Shown in pieces: positions 31,201-42,845 of a stretch of 64,000 nt of DNA. A model generated the notes under the pieces. The model was given only the letters and a program-made list of their open reading frames with translations, searched no databases and was not told the DNA's origin. Position 1 is the stretch's first letter. Each line of letters opens with the position of its first letter. This DNA is from Acanthaster planci (lineage: Eukaryota; Echinodermata; Asteroidea; Valvatida; Acanthasteridae), in contig NW_019091613.1 in assembly GCF_001949145.1 (NCBI RefSeq), positions 1 to 64,000 on the forward strand, given 5' to 3'. The position numbers and the translations under genes are program-made.

Positions 31201-34200
31201 AATTTAGCAGTGAAAATGTTGAAGCATATAGCCTCGTAGGGCTTGTACACAGGGTGTCAAGTGATGTCTGTGCATGGACTCTTTCCAAAACCTGAAACTT
31301 GTGTGAATGCATACTCCTGTCCTATTTTTGTTAAAGTGGTAATCTCTATTCTTTGTACGGGCCTGTGCCTATGAGCTCTCTGATGTTGACCTCCCCTGAC
31401 CTTTCTCTTTTCCTGATGGTACATGGACAGGATGTAGATGGCGTCGCTGGAGCTGAGCATGTTCCACAGCCCATCACTGCCCATGACCAGACACTGATGA
31501 ATCCTGGGGTCCAGCACGTGGTGACTGACGTCGGGCTTTGGGGAGATTATGTAATCGTCATGGAGGGTGCTGTAGCTCCACAGGTCTCCTATTGTGTTAG
31601 ATCAGGAAATTCCACACAAAATGAACACTTTTGTCAGATTGTTTCTTTAAGAGCATTTGCACAGCACCAACAAACAATCCATTTAATGATCCCCTCTTTT
31701 GTTTTGAGAACGATTCCAAAACAAGTGTCAACACGTCATTACTTCTGCAAAGACCACTTTACCGATACACTAACAAATGAGTAAAGTCACAAAATATGGA
31801 GGGCCTGATGTTTATAAGATTCTGCAAAGATCGAAATGTCAGGCCCTCCATATTTTATGATTTGTAAGGTAGGTCACAAGCAGTTGCAACAGTTTTGTAC
31901 ACGTATTACATATCTCTGAAATAAGTAATAGATTGTCCAATAACCCTGACCTCACCGAACTACCACTCAGTAAGTGGCAGTAAAATCAGATTACATTTTA
32001 CAGGCGTTGTTTGCAATAAAAAAAAAGCCTGATTGCGTCAAAGCGTCAAATCTCTAAAAAGGGGCAGCTCTGTTTAAACGTCTGGGAAAATCTGTATACG
32101 GATTTGGAATTTTTTTCGCTTAGACATTTAAATGTGTAAACGTCCCACCCTTACAGACGTGTGTTTTAAATAGAACATCTCCAAGACACTTCTCATCAGT
32201 GCTGTAATTGGGACCCCTTAAGACCATCACAAGACCTCCAGTCTGCATTCAAGTCACAAGCTATTCAAAATGAACAACAAAATTAGGGCTGTTGATTATC
32301 GAATATTCGAATATTATTTTCTGAATTTGAATATTTGAATGCAAAATTCCTGAAAAGGGAGAATTTTCTTTTGTGTTAAATGAGAAAAGTTGCACTATGG
32401 AGGCTTGTTTCAAGCAGATTTAAATAGAAAGCAACAGAAATCTGACGATTCAAAAATTTGAAAGGAATTGAAATTTTCAACAGGGCAAGAAGCATTGTTC
32501 GTCTCTTAAATTTTACTAAATCATGACTGGAGATACTACCAGACGTGAGCAGCTATTATAGTGATTTTAATGTACAATTGTGTGTGTTGTTACAATTGAT
32601 TTTGTATATGGTTTGTTCATCAACAATCTGCCGGTCCGTACAACCAAATATTCGATCGACTTAGCCCCAAAACAAAATCATTGCTTTGTCACTGTTCACC
32701 CTGTTACTCCTGACTTGCCCATGGTCTTGTGATGGTCTCTAGGACAATATTCGTGCTCACCTAGGGATCGTGCAACGGCCAGAAACGGAATCTGGTCCAC
32801 GCAGGTGCTGCGGCGGACAGGCCCGCTGTGGTCCAACTTGGTACGTTCCCATACCACCCGCTGCACGCCATTCTTGCTTTGGATCTTGCCACCGATGGCC
32901 TCGATGCGCTTGACCTCCTTGGGCGACTCAGGCTTGTGATCGACGGTGACAGTACGTGACTTCAGGCCCTGATGGCCATACACCCCCATGACAGCCCGCG
33001 AGTCGCCAACATGTGCAATCCACATGTGCCTGGCTCTGACGATGGCAACACAGGCCGTGGTACCTGAAGTGCTTGGGTACCCAGATTTTGTTGTGCCCCA
33101 ACTGCCTGATTCAAAAAATGGACAAGGGAAATATCAGCAATGAACATGTATTAATTTTCAGGCTCAAGTTACTAGGGCTGCGCTGAAAATGCAAACATTT
33201 GATTATTTATCAAATAATATTTTAAATCAATCAATTTTTTGACATATATATTATACGGATCTTCGTGTAAGTGTCCAAAACATTTTTCTGTCTTTGAGTC
33301 TAAGGCCTTTTAAATATCTAATTTTCCTTTGACATTTCTACTTTTCTATCGAAGTGTTCCACATCAAATCTTAGTTTCGGCCAGATATTTTACAAATTTT
33401 AGGCAAAGCTTAAAGTTCTGTACATTCATTCATGCACTGGTGTTTTCAGCAGCTATTTTTGACAGCTGAACAACCTGTAAATTATGACAGCCTTGGAGAT
33501 ATTCTAAAATATCATTCAATGTCCCCTCTTATGCAAATTACATAACATGTTATGGCATGCATGTACATTTCATGCATATTCATGACAATGAAGATTTTGT
33601 CAACTGGCTTTACCATTACTAGTAACTAGTAAGTAACAATAATCAACACTGATTTGATCTAACTGGGCTGCATTCAAAAACCCTTTGTCAAAAAAACTCA
33701 TTGTCTTGACGGCTATTCCATGTCAAGACATCTAATCTGCTGCCCAAGTTTTGGAAGAGCCCATTGGTACATGTAGTATCTTATCGCTCAGTCCGCGTAT
33801 TACATATGTCTTGACATGGAACAGCCATCGAGACAATGAGGGGTCAAGTGACGTAATGTTCAATGACCTTAGTTTAAAGATAGCGACTCTGAGAGCGAGC
33901 CTGTGAGATTGAATGGGTGAAGGCAAAAAGACTGGAAAATACCAGAACAATGTGAGTGAAATCATTCAATAAATGGCGCTAAGAAAGCGGAGAGGCTAAG
34001 GATCATCTCTGTGTGCAAAAGAAATTGCACCCACGATGATAAGTAGGTGCGCCGAAAATTTTCAGTTCGCCGACACGAAACTGCTTATACGGATGTGTGG
34101 CTAAAGATGGATCGGGAGTGAGAGTCCATGCCACACTAGTGGGGCTAGGGGTGACTGCAGTCATAACAAGGCAACTCGTCTCAATTACTAAATTACTGCA

Positions 34201-34887
34201 ATGGTCAAGTTGTCTGCCCATTTGAGGCAGACATGGCAGAAGGTCCAGTTTTCTCACCGGACAAGTTGACTCAATGGTCAAGTTGTTCGAAGTCAAGTTG
34301 GCAAACAGATTACAGTTGAGTTGTCCGAAGTATTTTGCATGTTTGGCATGCTTGGGTGGGGTATGGGTACGGTGGCTACCGGCATGACCAGGGTCTGTCA
34401 TCATGGCATGTCCGTTGTCATGGTTGTGCTAGTGCCACTTTAACATGTTTAAGCCTAATCATATCTGAAAATTTAAAACAGGACTAGGCCTAATATTTCT
34501 TAAAATTTAAAACATTAGACCTGTTGGAATGGAGCTTTGCTTACCTCGTTTCTTCCACATAGCTTCTTGTGTTTTAAGAAATCCATCACTGATTGCTTGC
34601 TTGACTTTTGTCGGGTCTTTAGATTCGAATCCCCGCTGTGCTTTGATGGTGTCCCATAACGTATCACGCGCGAAAACTGCAGCTTCCTTTCCACCGTGCC
34701 CGTCGAAAACGCCGAAAAAGGCACAATCGTTGTCCGTTCTCCGTTCATAACGGATGGCAATCATGTCTTCCATGTGATCCCTACCACCCTGATTGGAATC
34801 GCTGGTCACACGAAGTCCAAGAACTTGTCTTTTGGCGGGCATTTTGGGAGTGGAATATCTGCCGGTTTTTACGCCTGCGAACTCCAT
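28253..34887 (-). CDS. PPM1D: Protein phosphatase PPM1D (Wip1-like PP2C)
   Basis: PPM1D is a Mg/Mn-dependent Ser/Thr phosphatase that reverses ATM/p53/p38 damage signalling in the nucleus. Four exons splice in phase: 34887-34545, 33063-32761, 31588-31401 and 29482-28253, giving 687 residues (human about 605). Visible PP2C motifs are GGRDHMED (residues 34-41), VFDGHGG (60-66), HVGDSRAV (132-139), GPVRRST with DQIPFLAVARSLGD (ends 217), MGSDGLWNML (251-260) and RADNTTAI (304-311); all metal-binding Asp are present. The basic VRRST loop and the RADN end match Wip1 rather than other PPMs. The Pro-rich loop that vertebrate Wip1 has before the second motif is absent, or on an unseen small exon between 33064 and 34544. 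The tail is acidic and Ser-rich, then carries three C-x-C-x2-C-x7-C repeats and a basic end. The start at 34887 has A at -3 and G at +4; a second ATG at 34842 is also possible. Confidence 0.93.
28490..28744 (-). other. PPM1D: Triple cysteine motif in the PPM1D tail
   Basis: Three segments in the last PPM1D exon have the same spacing C-x-C-x2-C-x7-C: CDCYDCHNNWAAYC, CECFECTNGVSQFC and CRCSYCKNGNPDYC. In the four-exon model the cysteines are at residues 525/527/530/538, 570/572/575/583 and 596/598/601/609. The first two copies are each preceded by EEEEEK, showing internal duplication. Four regularly spaced Cys per repeat suggest metal binding, but no named zinc-finger family was recognised. Confidence 0.8.
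31791..31856. repeat. Perfect 18-bp hairpin, 30-nt loop
   Basis: AAAATATGGAGGGCCTGA at 31791-31808 is followed, after 30 nt, by its exact reverse complement at 31839-31856. It lies in PPM1D intron 2. It may be a very short MITE or an RNA hairpin; length and loop would permit a microRNA-like fold, but nothing else supports that. Confidence 0.8.
32276..32678. mobile_element. hAT-type MITE in PPM1D intron 2
   Basis: AACAAAAT occurs directly at 32276-32283 and 32671-32678. Between these copies a 387-bp sequence begins TAGGGCTGTTGATTATCG followed by AATATTCGAATATT, and ends AATATTCGATCGACTTAGCCCCAA. The ends are an imperfect terminal inverted repeat (TAGGGCTG / TTGGGGCTAAG with ATCGAATATT inside). 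The 8-bp duplication fits the hAT superfamily. There is no coding capacity. A related start (TAGGGCTGCGCTGAAAAT) at about 33174 may be a truncated relative. Confidence 0.8.
33697..33840. mobile_element. Palindromic MITE-like element in PPM1D intron 1
   Basis: The left arm 33697-33731 (CTCATTGTCTTGACGGCT then ATTCCATGTCAAGACAT) is the near-exact reverse complement of the right arm 33806-33840. About 74 bp of unpaired sequence lies between. No target duplication was recognised. It has no coding capacity. Confidence 0.75.
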
Positions 34888-34899
34888 TTTGCAGTACGA

Positions 34900-35060
34900 T
34901 GTAGTGGACCTTTTGCGCGCGCTCAATATGATTCTTTTGTGTATTAACAGTTTGACCTCGGCGTTCTTGTTCGTGCAAGCGAAAAAGCGACGTTTTGATT
35001 GGTCCATCGACTAGATAAGCCCGCCAACTGGTTTATAATTGGGCGCATTTTCTATAACTT
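34900..35060 (-). promoter_or_regulatory. PPM1D: Probable PPM1D promoter region
   Basis: Upstream of the PPM1D ATG (34887) the minus strand has a CCAAT box at 35002-34998 and a GC-rich GCGCGCGC stretch at about 34915-34922. The coding frame stays open to 35007, but those codons overlap the CCAAT box, so they are more likely promoter and 5' UTR than protein. No acceptor site is seen just before the ATG, which favours transcription starting in this interval. Confidence 0.4.
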
Positions 35061-35816
35061 GGATTAAAAGGTCAAATCAAGTCCTTTAAGCCGCGTAAAG
35101 CTTTTAACTATGGAATAATACGTAGCTGGCATACATCGAATGCATTGGTGCGTGCATTTACATGTACAGTACATCTGCATGCACATACATGTAGAGACAC
35201 GTATATGATTTACATAATGTACATGTTTATAAGCATTTTATTTGCAGCGCCGGAGTTGCAACGGTTATTTGCTTCTTGATTGCCACGCAGTGGCGTATCC
35301 GGGGGGGGGAGCGACAAATAAAAAAAAAACATGTACATATACATTTTTTCTTAGTGTTTTTTTTTTTTGTCAACTGAGATTACTTCATGGGTGAGTAGGA
35401 AAGAGACTAATCGGCAGATTTCTTTATCAAATCAACAGGCTGTATTTTTCTCCCCATTATCATTAGCCCGAAAGTGCATTTGCTTTTGAATCCCCCCTCC
35501 CCGAGACCAAAAGCTGAATACGCCGCAGACAGAAGTGTTTGATTCGAAGTGATCAGTGATTATCTCAACAGACTGAACATTTTGCAATCGGGACTGAAGT
35601 GTTTGAAAGGCTCTTTACCTCTGATCAGATGAGAATACAGAAAATACATTGACTCTGCTTTTAACCGGTGACGCGATGTAGCGATTCGGACGGTATAAAT
35701 AGTGATTTTCGCTCCATTCATTAACTTTTTGCTGGGATGCGACACGCGGCGGGTTGGGTCGGGCACGCTGGTAGGGTGGGCGTGGGGTGAGGCACTGTAG
35801 GCTTGCCACGGACGTG

Positions 35817-36009
35817 NNNNNNNNNNNNNNNNNNNNNNNNNNNNNNNNNNNNNNNNNNNNNNNNNNNNNNNNNNNNNNNNNNNNNNNNNNNNNNNNNNNN
35901 NNNNNNNNNNNNNNNNNNNNNNNNNNNNNNNNNNNNNNNNNNNNNNNNNNNNNNNNNNNNNNNNNNNNNNNNNNNNNNNNNNNNNNNNNNNNNNNNNNNN
36001 NNNNNNNNN
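35817..36009. other. Assembly gap (193 N)
   Basis: Unknown sequence between PPM1D and the 36-52 kb spacer. The bases on both sides share GGCTTGC..CG, so the gap may span a local repeat. Confidence 0.95.
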
Positions 36010-37129
36010 AGGCTTGCACGTATGCGACAGCCTAATCCCGATTTGCATCCCTCGTACAGTATCAAGTTGAGGGTAATGACAAAAGAGAAGCTACACACTT
36101 TTTCTACCAGGGCCTACTTGCAATTATTTTTTTTTCAGGAATCTGTGGCATTTTTAATTTGTGTCACACAGTTTTTGTTTTGAATATCAGGTGTCGGGAT
36201 ATCGAATAATTATGTTTTCGGGACACAGAAGTTATTAAATATTTCTGTGGTTCCGGATCCAAGTTCTTTGTGTGTGTGACCGCCCTCTATCCGTGGATAA
36301 TTACGCGAAATACATTCGCTCTTCTCCCGGTCCAGCGCCCGAAGTGTAGGAAGTAAGGGGCGTATTACCATACATGTCGCCTCTATGCGTCAAGTTTAGT
36401 GGAGTGGAGTGGAGTTAGGGCGCCACCATGAATTTCTTCTTTTTTCCGTCCCACCTTTTTTCTCTTCTGTGCCCTTGGGAAACGGAGCATATTTTCTGTA
36501 CCTTTTTTCCGCATTTCACCAGTCACCATTTGGTTTTTTTTCTTACTTATTCATTACAACTGATGGTAAGAATCTTTATTATCGTTCTTTAAGCTATGAT
36601 CAGAGTAGACGAATTTCAATTTTTGTTATTTTTGCCTAACCGACACTTTTTAATTTTCTTCCTTAAGGAGTTCCATTAGGATTTGAACTGAATGTTCTCC
36701 ACTTCCAGATTTGTTTCTTTTTGGTTGGGTAATGGAGATCGATAAATCCTCGACCGTACCAGATTATCCTTTAAAATCCTGTGCCGTTTATACGCAATGA
36801 GGAGTCTTGTTGGGAAGAGTGCATTGGTGAGGTGCTCATTGTGGTTTCAGCTTCAACAGCGACGTTAATTTGTACCATGCGCTGCATAGCTAGAATAATT
36901 TTAACTAGCGCCCTCTTGTGGTGTTATAATTTTTCTCGTCACAGCGCTGCGACAAATTTTTTACGCTTCGATTTTGAATATTTTGCGTTTCCACACTTTT
37001 ATTCAAGTTGAACAGCAAATATTCTCGGGCTTTGAAAACGGTTTCCCGTAGGATAAAATAATAAACGCTATGCACTGCCCACACTGTCCGGCAATTTGTA
37101 CGTACGCAGAGCTCTAGGTACATACCTAC

Positions 37130-37226
37130 CTTATACACATCGTTATCGATACTCATATCGTTACTACTCACTACTTCTCTCTCCGTTTTAAATCCTTCTA
37201 ATGCCGGCGCCACCATCGGTCTGGTA
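37130..37226 (-). CDS. Possible isolated internal exon on the minus strand
   Basis: The minus strand has a pyrimidine-rich acceptor (TTTTTCTTTAACTTCAG) ending at 37227. Then come 97 bp open in one frame (TRPMVAPALEGFKTER, and onward to DNDVYK) and a strong GTAGGT donor at 37129-37124. The peptide matches no family known to me, and neighbouring exons were not found; part may be in the N gap at 35817-36009. It may instead be a first exon starting at the internal ATG, or chance. Confidence 0.25.
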
Positions 37227-40200
37227 CTGAAGTTAAAGAAAAACAGAAAATGCGTCAATTAGTTGCGTACAATCAGGGAGGAGATGAAAACCATTGCGTA
37301 TGCTGTGTCCACCTGGGGCCCGTTTGTTTCACACGGCCAGATCTCAATCAGTGATCACAACGCTGGTTCATAAGGCGCACTTTGGTGTAAGTGAACCAAC
37401 TTTAGGTTAAGGGCTGATGGCTTTGCATTCTGATTCAGGCTACAGTGTACACGACCTGTGACACGAGATTAACACTTCCTGTTTTGGTTCGACCATGGCA
37501 ATGCTTTGGCAGGGGCATTTTTTATTGGAACTTACAAAATGATACAATTTGATGTGCTGAGATATTATTTCGCGAGGAATCTAACAAAATAAAGACTTGA
37601 AGTTTGCATCAAGTGTCAAGAAGATATATTAATGAAAAGGCCAGCGTTAATATTATTGGGGGGGTATATTTCTGACTAATGCATATGGAAGTTATGTGAT
37701 ATTCAAGTGGAAATGTAAAAACGTACAACAAATTACACAAACGATCTGTTGTTGCCGCAACTAATTTTATGCAGAGTAAATAATGTTTCCGACAAACAGG
37801 ACGATTAGTATACGTTGGTCAGATAAAACACCTGGGACGCAAATATAAGACCAAAAGAAATTTGGCGAAATGCATCTGAGAATTTCTTCTGGTCTTCAGG
37901 TACGTGTGAACAGGCAGTCGAATCACGTGGTCATTTGACTTTTTATTCAACATTTTAAAGCACAATCTTATTTTTCATGTCTGTCTTTTTTGTTTTATAT
38001 ATAGGGCTGAATTTAGTAACGTTAGAAACGGCCAGGAATTTATATTTGCGTCCAAGATGCTTGTATCTGACCAACTTATACCGTTCGTCCTTATTTATTA
38101 TAGCTCTGTGACGCAATGCCAATACACCCTCTCCCTTCGTGTGTGCATATTTGCGTTACGCAAATCCAAGCCAGACCCATGGGCGTCGCCAGAAAGGGGG
38201 GGGGGGATGACCAACCATGATTCAATGGTAGAGGAGTCATTTCCAAGGCATATTTACTGACGCAACTTGGTGATTTTTTCCCTTATTTTTCTTTTTTTTC
38301 TCCTCCCTCCATTTTTTTTCCAAGTGGCAAGCGATGCGATCCCTTATTAATTGGAAAGTAAACACCAGTTTCCTTCGAAACTTTAATTTGTAACATTTAA
38401 TATTGTTCTTTGAATTGAATGTAATGAAATGGCCAGAAAAAAACCAAAGCAAAAAAATTGATTTTCCAGGTTTTTGCAATTTCAAAAAACATCGACAAAA
38501 TTTTGTTTGAAAACTATAAAAATAATTGAGTTTTCACAAAACTTCTGTTGCCTCGAAGACTAGAGCAATAATGCAACGGCTGCTTTGCCATCTGCCAGTT
38601 TTGAGGCTGACAGCCGAGAACGGATTCAATGATTGTTCTCGTTGGCTAATATTATCGTTTCTGGGTTTGGCTTCCACATCAAGTAGGCCTACTTCTACTA
38701 TTATACTCAGCAAGGATCATAAGTTTGGATGTAATGCAGAGGAAACTTGATGTGTATGTGCAGTGTAGATGCAAAGAAGTGTCAAAGAGATACTGGAGTG
38801 TAAGTAAAAAGTGTAAGTCTTTTTCTCGTGTCAAATAAATTTAATTAATTCACTGACTCGGAAAAGCTAAAACAAATTTTGGTTTTGAATAACTTCGAGG
38901 AATCGACTGACAAAATCAATGTTACATGGAAAACCACTCACTTCAATTATCGGTGGAAAACTTTCCCTGACCCAATGCATGGAGGAAGGAATAGACCCGT
39001 AGACCCTCGGAGGCCTCCCTTCCACCCCGGCGAGACGCGCATGAGGGAGTACTGACTCCTTGGTTCCTCCGGATCCAGCGGTTCCTCTGACAAATTACAA
39101 CAGCGCCCCCATCGGTAGATAGACTAATAAATCAAGTAAATGAACAGAATTGGAAATGGTGCTCGTGCGTACATGTAGATTTTCGACATTGCAATGAGGT
39201 ACGTGTGCGAAATTTCTCGTTTGTCCTATTGCTCTTGCACGTAGGATAGTGATTTCTGAATACATGTACGTATTAAGCTTGTTACCAGTTAATGAAAACA
39301 TGTTACAGTAGAACTGATCCGAAAAGTCTAACCAAAGAGCACAACGCCTAATGTAGGCACGTAGTAAGTAATGTAGGCTTACATGTAGTATCTTAACATG
39401 CACACGTTTGCTTTCGATTTAGAGGCGCGCGTACGCACAAAAAAGACACACAGGTAGGGCCCATGCGCACAAGCGCGACAACAGGCGACTCAAGCACATA
39501 TGTGTGACACAGTGAATGTGACACGGACAGATCCAACTTCCAAATAAACTCGTTAACCTTTCCTGCAAACCGCTGTGTTTTTCTGTGACCGAATGGCATG
39601 TTGTCGAGGCAGAATTCTTCTCCTTTCTTTCAACCACTGTCGACTCACCTACATGTAATTGTTTAACCATAGAGCTGTTCCTTGCTCTATGGTTTAACCC
39701 TAACCCCCAGTGTGTAAGCTTACGTTTTAGGATGGGTTACTCTAGTATTATCGCGATAGTTATCACATTTCCCAATCAAAATAGAGATTGCTCGCTCACC
39801 TTCCTGAATTAGCCTATCATTGCTGTTGTTTAAGTCTTACTTTTTAACTTGATTCATAAAATTTTGTTTGTGGTTCAATTTATTTTCCTCAATGATAGCT
39901 CAGAAATCTGTGTGTGAACCATTTGCAAGCGGAGGTGAAGTCTCTGTTATCGCAGTATCGAGAAATTGATTCTAGGATGGCCTTCAGAGCACTTTGTTTA
40001 TAAATAAATAAAGATAACAAGAATGATTTTGTTTTCCTGGGAATCAAAATGGCCTCATTTTCTGATGTTTCCTTTTACCTGTAAAATCTCCCCCTTAAAG
40101 ATGCCAAACGCCGAGAGAACAAGATGGGAACAATTGCACTGCGTCACCTTACATTTAGTAATTCGGAAAGACTTCGTTTTATCATCAGAACTTGTTTACC

Positions 40201-41380
40201 CCAATCTTAAATGCAACAACAACTTTGACATTCATCTACCGGTTATTACTTAAATTGGTGTTTGGCGAAGGAATAATAGATATGTGGGTATCACAAATTT
40301 CATGTTTTTGGTGGACTCATCCTTTGATCGATGTATGAAACAACTGTTAAAAATGTCTTCTTTCTGAGTTCTCATTCTCCAAGAGTTATAACCATCTCGT
40401 TACACCTGAACTATTTTATTCAAAGTTTATGTTACAAATTCTAAATATCCGCTGTAAATTCTTCAAAGTGTGTGAGAAAAGCAAAGAATTGCAACAATAA
40501 TGCCTATGTAATTATTCGCTAAATTCCCCAGGCGCAGAGGGTGCAAGTATGATTGATACAAGTCTATTGTAATGGAGATTGGGGGCACACTTTACGCACG
40601 CAAAAAGCTTTTCAGTGCAGGAGCCCTTATTTTGACTCCGAAAAAAGTGGGCCTTTTCACAGTTAAAGTGTACCTTTGGCCTTTCGAAATTGACATATGG
40701 AACCCAGCAAAAAGGCAGGGTGGTGTGAGAAATAACTGTTAAAGAGATACATGTAGACGGTAGTTAATGACAGACACAGTCAAGAAGAATTTAGAAATTT
40801 CAGAAAAAGTACATCTTTTATTACAAATTGTCAAAACGTACGGAAACATGCAGAATTTTTCTCTCTGTTTCAATAAAACTTATCCTTGGGCCATAAATCA
40901 TTGATTACCGGGGAGAATATTACCAATTGGGAACTCAATTTTGCATTGCGGGTTGGCAGTGCAAAATTCAACATTTCCGATTCCATGATAATGTTACCGC
41001 GATAATATAGGAACCGAGTATACATTGGAAGATTGAGGACTGTTATTGTTAGCAGGTTAGGGTTAAAGGGAAGTAGGAAATCCCTGTTTTAGCACAGGAC
41101 TTAACTTGGCAGTTACTGTACATGGTAGGCCTACATGTACTGGTAAGTCGTAGAAGTTGCATATCACTTTCGACAGTTTTGAATCATGCATGCAGTGCAA
41201 GTGCCACCTTATGCAGGCATATTTTTGGTTTTCGTTTGATCGCAATTCATCAGCTGTTCGTAAACCAAGGGCATTGAAGTTTACTGCGGGGGTCAGGGAG
41301 GGGGGTTATGAAATCTTAACTTCACAGCCAGCTCATGCCTGGTGCATGCATCATATCAGTGATGTGTTATGTCTGTAGAT
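37227..41380. other. No recognised gene
   Basis: AT-rich spacer with homopolymers and a small hairpin at 39665-39694 (11-bp arms AACCATAGAGC / GCTCTATGGTT, loop of 8). No open frame shows recognisable protein or strong splice context on either strand. Upstream exons of cytospin could lie here unseen. Confidence 0.4.
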
Positions 41381-41381
41381 G

Positions 41382-41895
41382 GTGAGCTGGACAATTCAAC
41401 CATTTGCCAACTGGACCGTTGAGACAAGTTCAGCCAAGTTGGCTGTTGAGACGTGTTGAGACGTCAAATTATAACTGTTAAGTATTGGCTTCATGCTCAG
41501 CCTACACGCTTTTTGAAACTTTGTGCATTGTCACATCAACAGTCCAAGATGGTGTCTGGAAATGGGCAGCTGTCGGGCTGGGTCATTGCCAGAGAGGGGA
41601 GGATGCCACACTGTTAGTCCTTGTGAAAGCCATGCCACCCTGTGCTCAGAGTAGAGTTGCAATGTCACGCAATGTCACACAATGCCAAATTCATAGAATG
41701 GTTAAAATCATAACCTTTGTGGTTAAAATACTTGCACCCGCACTGACCTGGCCACGCGTTTGAATTTTATTGTGTAGACATCTCACACGGTTGAGTTGTC
41801 TCGATGTCAGAGTCGAGTTGTTGCCGATGATTCAGCCAACTGTCAAGTTGTCCCACCGGTCAAGTTGTCTCAACGGTCAAGTTAGCCGACATCCT
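41382..41895. repeat. Degenerate inverted repeat built on CAAGTTGTCTCAACGGT
   Basis: Near 41385-41460 the sequence carries CAACTGGACCGTTGAGACAAG. Near 41850-41890 it carries the inverted form CAAGTTGTCTCAACGGTCAA, with further degenerate copies. The same motif family recurs at about 34195-34330 (GGTCAAGTTGTCTG, GGTCAAGTTGTTCG). This looks like a dispersed foldback-type element about 510 bp long. The boundaries are approximate and no target duplication was found. Confidence 0.5.
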
Positions 41896-42428
41896 GCCGC
41901 ACCATGTATTGAATTATGTGCATCGGTGATTTGGAACTGTCTGACGTGCTTTCACTAAATATGGCAAAATGTAAAATAAAAACGTACTATGGACTTTTCC
42001 AATTTGAATATATGCCAATTTAATTGAATCACTGGCCGAAATATTTTACTTGGTGATATTGGAGATTTTTTCCCTAACAAAGTTACAATGTAGTTCTGGA
42101 AAACCTAATAAAATCAAGAAAAAAGGGTAAAGGTTGACTACATACCAGAAAAAAAAACAGATTTGCCTTTTCCTGCTTCTTTTCAATGATTAGTTATGTA
42201 TTTGACGTACATGTATATGTATTGCATTTCAGTAAATTAAGTAAGTGTTGTGGTTTTCCTGATGCCTTAGTATGCTGCATTGTCAAGAGGCAAGCCTGCC
42301 AAAAATACATCAAAATGAGAAATACTGGGGCTGATCATATTTTGTTTTGCACTTACAGTTCATGAATGTCATACAGTGTAGTGTTTGATCATAATAAATT
42401 TCATGACAAATGCATGATTGGAAAGGTT

Positions 42429-42845
42429 TTAACCCTAACCCCCTAGGCCCTTTTTGCTGGGGACCCTCCTCAATCCTCCAGAATCCTCCAATTTGGGGGG
42501 TGAAAAAATTGGATTCTCCCTCAATCCTCCAAAATCATCCAACATTTCTGGAAAATGTTACTTGGAAGTGTGCCTACTGCCTCAATCCTTCAAAATCCTC
42601 CGGCAATTCCTGTCAGTACGTTGAGGCAGTGTGAATGGCATTCTTGAGCAGTGCTTGTTGATTCAAAGAAATATTGGGCTGAATTTATGCATGACTGAGC
42701 AAGAACAACACAAGGTCTAACCCACGACCTTCACTCATGGCGTCCTTCGCAATCAGCCGTGCACTTTTGCCATTCACCATCAATCCTTCAAAATCTTCCA
42801 AAACCACCAAAAGGATTTTGGAGGACTGAGGAGGGTAAGGGTTAA
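42429..42845. mobile_element. MITE with TTAA target duplication (piggyBac-like)
   Basis: The 409-bp element at 42433-42841 begins CCCTAACCCCCTAGG and ends GAGGAGGGTAAGGG, with TTAA directly on both sides (42429-42432 and 42842-42845). Subterminal CCTCCTCAATCCTCCA and TTTTGGAGGACTGAGGAGG pair with each other, and CAATCCTCCAAAATC motifs recur inside. TTAA duplication with CCC termini suggests piggyBac. Related fragments appear near 15390, 44888 and 48063. Confidence 0.7.

Noticed and set aside
34888-35007. Upstream in-frame start of PPM1D at 35007
   Set aside because: It overlaps a CCAAT box and adds residues not seen in the family; the ATG at 34887 or 34842 is preferred.
36409-36639. Plus-strand ATG in a good Kozak context (GCGCCACCATG) at about 36428 with a possible GTAAGA donor downstream
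   Set aside because: The peptide is low-complexity Phe/Leu-rich, resembles no family and has no partner exon. It was considered as a 5' exon of cytospin but is unsupported.
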